From Zarea fungicola (Eukaryota; Ascomycota; Sordariomycetes; Hypocreales; Cordycipitaceae): 64,000 bases of DNA. Below are positions 59,014 through 64,000 of the stretch, piece after piece. The notes under the pieces are model-generated. The model was not told where the DNA came from. It ran no database searches and saw nothing but the letters and a program-made list of their open reading frames with translations. Location: contig FWCC01000094.1 in NCBI GenBank assembly GCA_900169235.1, positions 62,001 through 126,000 of the forward strand, read 5' to 3'. The translations under genes and the position numbers were made by a program. Numbering within the stretch: the first letter of the stretch is position 1; each line of letters begins with the position of its first letter.

Positions 59014-59446
59014 AGGATAAGTGCGACCAAGTCACATATAGATGAAGTGATGCCTGCAGAAATATACGAGACTCAAGAAGAAGACCGAGTTTAGCCACAC
59101 AGCCATGTCAATAACTTCCATAAGGGACAAAGAAAACGCATTAGGTGTAATGAGGTCCGGGCGCCAATCATGGTGGCCGTGAACAAAGCCCTACTACAAA
59201 GGAGGGATGATGATAAAGGAACTGCATGACAAACATACTGTGATTGGCCAGTAGGAAACGACTATTTTGGGAAACCTAAAACAGATCTCAGCTCTCAGTA
59301 GACTTTCGCCACCTGCTATCACTTACAAATAGCATTGCTGCTCGCTAACCTCTACGTTAGAGCTATTGAGTTCAGGATCCTATAGTTCCTACTGGCACCA
59401 TAACCAGGCAAGCACAATTATCGTCCTGCCTCTGAATCGAGCCGCA
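59014..59446. other. Short intergenic region
   Basis: About 430 bp between nse4 and the coiled-coil gene. The next frame is open upstream to 59366 but lacks an ATG there. Nothing else is recognised. Confidence 0.5.
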
Positions 59447-60730
59447 ATGACCAAACCTTACGTTCAAGCCTCAGGATCCGCAAATACTGGGATTGACAAT
59501 GACAGCGGCGACGAAGAAATTCAAGCCTTAATTCTTGCCTCGCGAGAAAACACAAGGGTAAACGAAAGGCTCGGCCAACAGGAGAGGCTCATACAATCTC
59601 TACGGAATAAGTTAAAGATATCAGACCAGCTGCTTCAAGCTGCAGAACAACGATGCTTGGAACTTGGTAAAAAAAACAAAAAAGAACAGGGCATAATCAA
59701 AGATGAAAGTGACCACGGGATTGTGCAGAAGGAGCTCAGCTATCGCCAACAAAAACTGGATAAGCACGAACAGGAACTGGATGAGCGCCGACAAGAACTC
59801 GACCACCGGCAGCAGGATATGGCTCGGCAAGAACAGGCGCTGGACCAACGCCAAAAGAAAATCCATGAAAATAATAAGTTTTCCAGGAAGCTATATTTTG
59901 GCTTGTACCTGTCTATTTTGTCAGCATTTGACGCCGTTGAGAAGTATAAAAAGAGACAACGCACCAGAATGTTATTCGAGGGAATGACACATGAATACGA
60001 CAAGGAAACAGTCACGCTTAATGGTTTAGCGTCCCTCCAGAGTGAGCTTGCAATAGGAGAAGATGGATATTCCTCAAACTCCGACACAGAAAGGGTTGAG
60101 GAAACTGCACAGAAGTATGCTACCGAGGCAACAATTCATGGAAAATCACAATCGCTTTTAGACGAGCTTGCAACACTGCAGACCGAATGGAGTGTTGACA
60201 GAGAGGAGGATATAAACAACTATGCGGAGGTTACAACACATCATGATGATATACCACGCCCTCCAAGTCAGACAGGTCAATTCAATACTACCGGCGGTAC
60301 AATATACCGCAAGGGCTCGCAACTTGGCACAAGCCAGACTGGTCAAGTCAAGGGTGCTCCCCATGCGGCCATGGATGGTTGCGCACCAGAACATGCAGAG
60401 GAGAATTATGCAGGCAACAAGCCAGTCTATGAAATTACTTCTGGTGCAGGATCGGTTATTTTCGGTAAACGCGAGTGGGTACTGATGATCGGTTGGATCC
60501 AGCGCTGGCGCACCATTGTTTGCACCTGGAGCGCCGTTGGCGCGTTCCATCACTTTACAGTCGTAAGTGCGGTGCTACAGCTTATCTTCTGGATTTTATG
60601 CATCCACTTGATCAGAGCTGCTCAAACTTCTTCCAGCAAGAGTGAAGAAGAGCTCCAGCTCTGGAGCCTCGCAAATGGGCTGACGCGGGAGTACCTTTTG
60701 CATCATGCCCGTCTTGGCAACATTGGCTAA
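59447..60730 (+). CDS. Unrecognised coiled-coil protein with C-terminal membrane segment
   Basis: A single exon of 427 codons starting MTKPYVQASGS; this is the first ATG of an open frame that begins at about 59366. Residues about 40-170 form a long charged coiled coil with ERLGQQERLIQSLRNKLKIS and a Gln/Glu/Arg heptad run with repeated HEQELDERRQ-like units. A Thr/Gly-rich linker contains two TGQ repeats (SQTGQFN and SQTGQVK). Near residues 365-405 come hydrophobic stretches, WVLMIGWIQRWRTIVCTW and FTVVSAVLQLIFWILCIHLI, the second long enough to cross a membrane. A short charged tail follows. The pattern resembles a tail-proximal-anchored tether, but I know no family with this arrangement. 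It may be restricted to close relatives. A further intron cannot be excluded. Confidence 0.65.
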   Translation: MTKPYVQASGSANTGIDNDSGDEEIQALILASRENTRVNERLGQQERLIQSLRNKLKISDQLLQAAEQRCLELGKKNKKEQGIIKDESDHGIVQKELSYRQQKLDKHEQELDERRQELDHRQQDMARQEQALDQRQKKIHENNKFSRKLYFGLYLSILSAFDAVEKYKKRQRTRMLFEGMTHEYDKETVTLNGLASLQSELAIGEDGYSSNSDTERVEETAQKYATEATIHGKSQSLLDELATLQTEWSVDREEDINNYAEVTTHHDDIPRPPSQTGQFNTTGGTIYRKGSQLGTSQTGQVKGAPHAAMDGCAPEHAEENYAGNKPVYEITSGAGSVIFGKREWVLMIGWIQRWRTIVCTWSAVGAFHHFTVVSAVLQLIFWILCIHLIRAAQTSSSKSEEELQLWSLANGLTREYLLHHARLGNIG

Positions 60731-61333
60731 GTCTTCGAAACGCAGGGACGTTCTTTGGATGATGTGCTTGATGAGTTTTAGTTTGATAAGCTAAAGTTCG
60801 TATGTTAACGTACCCGTTTTACATAAACAAATTCCAAATAGCTAGTTGCGTTCTTTACACTTTCCATTGCAAGGACGGGAGTCCAGGTTAGACTCCGATG
60901 CCTGTCTTCACTAGGCTGAACGGAGTTTAGAAGAGTGTACCAACTGAGTGCATTTCCCCGGCGTTCTCCGATCGCCTATGCCGAGCTTTGCGCTTCTTAT
61001 TTAGTTATAGTACGAAGCCACCACTGCTAATGCTGTTTTTAACTGCACGGATAAGCTTTTGCGATTTGGAATTGCTAGTCGATAGGCCAACGCATGAGCC
61101 CAAGATCCCGAAACTCCCTAGGCAGGCGAATTCGGTGACGTGTTGATTATCATGCAATTACTAACTGACAACACACTGTATTCCTGACGCAATGTCTAGG
61201 GTGGCAGTAGATCTGACCAAACCTTAATATAAATATGCTAGTGTGCCGTCAGTTAGTCCTTCCTGCTAAGATCTCTCTACGCTTCCTACACGCAGTCTCT
61301 AGACTGCCATTTGTTCAGGGATCATTGCCCATC
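60731..61333. other. Intergenic, no gene
   Basis: About 600 bp. A string resembling a tRNA B box (GGTTAGACTCC at about 60895) has no partner A box or cloverleaf. It holds the 3' flank of the coiled-coil gene and the promoter of the DUF4336 gene. Confidence 0.5.
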
Positions 61334-62237
61334 ATGTCGGCTGAACTTATTCCGTCTAACCCTTCCGATGTCATGGTCATCCGTAGTGTGACAAGGAACA
61401 TCGTGACTTTCTCAGTCCCTTTTGCCAGGTTCGGCAAGGCTAAAATCGGTGGTCGTGGAACGTTGGGTACGTTTGCTATTCCCAGGCGAGCCGCTCCGCG
61501 TGCGCGTGGCATTTGAGCATCTTCCAAATTCTAACAGCACTAATGCAGTGAAGCTGACGTCTGGATCATTGGCTATATTTTCGCCCGTCGCGCTGACGGA
61601 CACGACCAAGACTAAAGTTGCTGAAATGGGTGGAAAAGTTGGCTACTTGATTGCGCTAGATTTCGAGCACCACATATTTTTGTCCGAGTGGGCAAAGGAA
61701 TATCCTCATGCGAAAATTATCGGGCCCCATGGCCTGGTAGAAAAGCGATCCAAGCAGCATGACCCCAAGATTGGCAACGAGGAATTCTCGGTTGTGTTCA
61801 CACCAGAGCATAAACATGAAACTAAGATCAGCGAAGAATTCGACGTGGATTTTGACTACGAATATGTCGACGGGCATGCGAACCGCGAGATTGTATTTTG
61901 CTACAAGCCAGAGAAGGTTCTAATCGAAGCCGACCTTCTATTCAACCTGCCTGCCACTGAGCAGTACAGCAAAGTGCCAGAGAGCGAGCGCCAGTCTCTT
62001 GGGGCTGTTGACAAGCTATTTACAAAGCTTCAGAGCACAGAAGGCGAAGGTAAATGGATCAAGAGATTGAATTGGTATGTGCTGGCGAAGGATAGACCGA
62101 GTTACAATGATAGTTTGAAGGTTATTGGCGGCTGGGACTTCAATACTCTCATTCCCTGTCACGGGGATGTCATTGAGGGCAATGCAAAGGAGATATTTGG
62201 CAGAGTGTTCAGTTGGCACCTGGCAGGCAAGAACTAG
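61334..62237 (+). CDS. DUF4336 family protein (metallo-beta-lactamase-like fold)
   Basis: Exons 61334-61466 and 61549-62237 with an 82-nt intron (GTACGT...AATGCAG, phase 1) predict 273 residues. MSAELIPSNPSDVMVIR begins the protein. Splicing joins GGRGTL to VKLTSGSLAIFSPVALT, the expected DUF4336 lead-in, and removes a stop. Further family features are YLIALDFEHHIFLSEW, EYPHAKIIGPHGL, DFDYEYVDGHANREIVF, EKVLIEADLLFNLP and, near the end, FNTLIPCHGDVIEGNAKEIF. His/Asp residues in DFEHH, GPHG and PCHGD sit where metal ligands lie in the metallo-beta-lactamase superfamily, though the strict HxHxDH box is not evident. The biochemical activity is unknown. The small size and lack of signal peptide suggest a cytosolic protein. 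Confidence 0.9.
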
Positions 62238-62739
62238 GCATGGAGTGCTGCTGCTGCGTTGAAGACTGGCGTATGTATGTATTTTTTTACTCGGGTTTTG
62301 TGTTAATCGGAACAGCGGTTGTTAGCGCAGATTCCTTATACCATTGACATCATAAATTGCAACAGAAAAAGCGATCTATAACGATGTTTACCACTACTGA
62401 GGCAGCCTGTTAGTTAGCATAGTGTCTGCTCTCGTCATGTTGAAGCCATGTGTAGCTAGAATGCACTACGGGCTGTGACTGTGAGACTTGTGGGCCGCTA
62501 CCTAGGCACATCTGGATGCAGCGCATTTCCAGCACTGTAATAAGCGACTTGCTATGACAACCAACCCCACCAATCGGTTATCTCCACTGCACTTTGGCCA
62601 TTCCTTGCTCCGTTCAACACCACACCTTGTCAGCCGTACATACCAACAAGGCCGCCCGGTCTCACCACTTTTACTCCTAATGTTGATGAGTACCTAACAT
62701 GTGACTGATAATCGAGCCATCATGACAGAATATGGCAAG
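62238..62739. other. Intergenic and vps34 promoter
   Basis: About 500 bp. An upstream in-frame ATG for vps34 lies at 62722, and a minimal ATG-TGA occurs at about 62699. No gene is supported. Confidence 0.5.
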
Positions 62740-64000
62740 ATGGAACCATTCTCGTTCGCCGGGTCGAATGATGTCGACCATACTGTCAGCATTCGCATGC
62801 AAGTTCAAACTGACCGAGATTTCCTTGAATTACCAGCTCATTGTTCATAGAATAAACCTAGAAGGAGATGAAGCACCGATAAAGCAGTCCACCCTGTTAA
62901 GCTGTCCAGAAATTCGCCATGTGGGATCAAATATGAGGTGTGTCTCCCTTTGCCTTCATGTACGTGTGTTCTCGCTAATACAGCTGCAGTGTTCACTCGG
63001 ACCTATATGTCACAGTCCAAGTTTGGGCAGGTTCAAAGGCTTTAACTGTTCCAGTGCAAACAGCCTACAAGCCATTCCGCGCTGAGCGAAGGTATGTATT
63101 TTTTTTTGTCTCTCAACAGCTTTCTGGGACGCTAATTGGCATGCTAGGTGGAATGACTGGCTGCAGCTTCCTATATCATATAAGTCGCTCCCATTAGACT
63201 CATGCCTTGCTATCACCATCTGGGACCTGTCTCCGAATGGTGGAAGAGACGCACAGGGTCATGCAATCCCGTTTGGAGGAACGACGCTGCCTATGTTCGA
63301 TGCTGAGAATCAAATCCAGAAAGGTAGACAGAAATGCCTTGTTCACAGAGGGAAACCTGCAGATGGAACCATGGAAATGGAAACGCCGGCGTCCTTCGCA
63401 CCAAAGAAAAAGTCAGCTGCTGGAGAAGCTCGTGTGCAGGCCGTCAAAGACGCAGATGAGCTGGAAAGAATGGAGAGACTTTTCAAAAGACTTGAAACGG
63501 GCGACATTCCCCGAGTTGATTGGCTTGATCAAATGGTGTTTCGAAATTTTGAAACACGGGGCCTCCAGGCTGCAGAATCATCTCTGAAAATGATACAACG
63601 TCGAAGAGGTCTTGGTAAACTCGACATTGAAAGCAGAGACGACATAAAAAAGGAGACACAGGAGCCTGCAAGCCCACCGACTTTCATTTTGAATGTGGAA
63701 CTCCCACGCTTTGACTTCCCTGTTGTCTTTGCAGATCACGAATACGACACCCCTCCCATTTCTGCGTTGGTACCGTTGCAGGGCAACCCACCCGAACAGC
63801 AAGGGCATCGGGCACCTGAAGTTCAATTTGGCCCTGGAATTAATGCTGCCGATGACAGTATGTCCACCATTGGTGCAAGGATAGCAAAGGTCTATGATCC
63901 GGAAGCTGGCCAGCGAGACAACCCCGCAGAAACAAAACACAGACGGTTGTTCAGAAGCTCGCATCGCCATGGCATATTGGACAAGGATCTCAAACCAAAC
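62740..64000 (+). CDS. vps34: Vps34 class III phosphatidylinositol 3-kinase, 3' end outside window
   Basis: Exons 62740-62798, 62851-62937, 62990-63091 and 63148 to beyond 64000. Vps34 makes PI3P for autophagy and endosomal sorting. Only the N-terminal C2 domain and the start of the linker are inside the window; the helical and kinase domains must lie to the right. The family start MEPFSFAGSND is used, but ATG 62722 (adding MTEYGK) is in frame. C2-domain blocks are HSDLYVTVQVWAGSKALTVP, NDWLQLPISYKSLP, ITIWDLSPNGG and GHAIPFGGTTLPMFD. Later conserved segments are ADELERMERLFKRLETGDIP, RVDWLDQMVFR, FDFPVVFADHEYDTP and KVYDPEAGQRDNPAETKHRR. Intron 1 uses a GC donor (GCAAGT) and TAG acceptor; introns 2 and 3 are GT-AG. 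The frame is open to the last base. Identification is strong. Confidence 0.94.

Noticed and set aside
62803..62836. GT-AG intron alternative in vps34 exon 1
   Set aside because: It would be only 34 nt, well under the other introns here, and gives a poorer fit to the family than the GC-AG choice.

Overview
This is a window of nuclear DNA from a filamentous ascomycete (Pezizomycotina). The evidence is a Woronin-body HexA gene ending in the peroxisomal tripeptide SRL, many short GT-AG introns of about 46-75 nt with CTAAC or CTGAY branch sites, and a set of ordinary fungal housekeeping and signalling genes. The lineage is probably Eurotiomycetes. That rests on overall gene resemblance and on a recurrent intergenic TACGGAGTA motif, and is not proven. 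I see no transposase, rRNA, CRISPR array or convincing tRNA.

Layout. 1-7.1 kb: the 3' part of a SAM-methyltransferase-like gene, an annexin, and the ribosome-quality-control factor Rqc2/Tae2 converging on it. 7.1-14.3 kb: mostly non-coding, with hexA at about 9.4-10.9 kb. 14.3-16.9 kb: a large Ser/Arg-rich protein with a conserved fungal C-terminal domain. 16.9-25.5 kb: a gene desert of about 8.5 kb leading to a tandem pair of related putative regulators (25.5-28.6 kb). 29.1-30.7 kb: an unrecognised proline-rich protein. 32.4-33.8 kb: casein kinase I (Hrr25/CK1 type). 34.9-35.9 kb (minus): Sfp-type 4'-phosphopantetheinyl transferase. 36.6-38.2 kb: tail-anchored inositol polyphosphate 5-phosphatase. 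38.4-39.7 kb (minus): PKA catalytic subunit, class II. 40.5-43.9 kb: GRAM-TBC-EF-hand Rab GAP. 45.5-47.3 kb: Pal1 cell-shape/endocytosis protein. 47.9-49.2 kb: a divergent RecA/Rad51-like protein without recognisable Walker motifs. 49.6-53.4 kb (minus): Rom2-type Rho GEF. 54.2-55.0 kb: V-ATPase proteolipid (c'-like). 55.5-56.3 kb (minus): conserved fungal protein of unknown function. 57.7-59.0 kb: Nse4 kleisin of Smc5/6. 59.4-60.7 kb: coiled-coil membrane protein, unrecognised. 61.3-62.2 kb: DUF4336 protein. 62.7 kb to the window edge: 5' part of the class III PI 3-kinase Vps34.

The genes do not form an operon or an obvious metabolic cluster. Several share themes: membrane traffic and phosphoinositides (5-phosphatase, TBC GAP, Pal1, Vps34, V-ATPase), polarity and wall signalling (Rom2-type GEF, CK1, PKA), and genome or proteome maintenance (Nse4, RecA-like, Rqc2). 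The exon structures below were worked out by hand from splice consensus, phase and family resemblance; no RNA evidence was available. The most interesting items are the HexA reading frame that continues upstream with no AUG, the tandem regulator pair behind a long desert, the RecA-like protein without Walker motifs, and a GC-AG intron in vps34.
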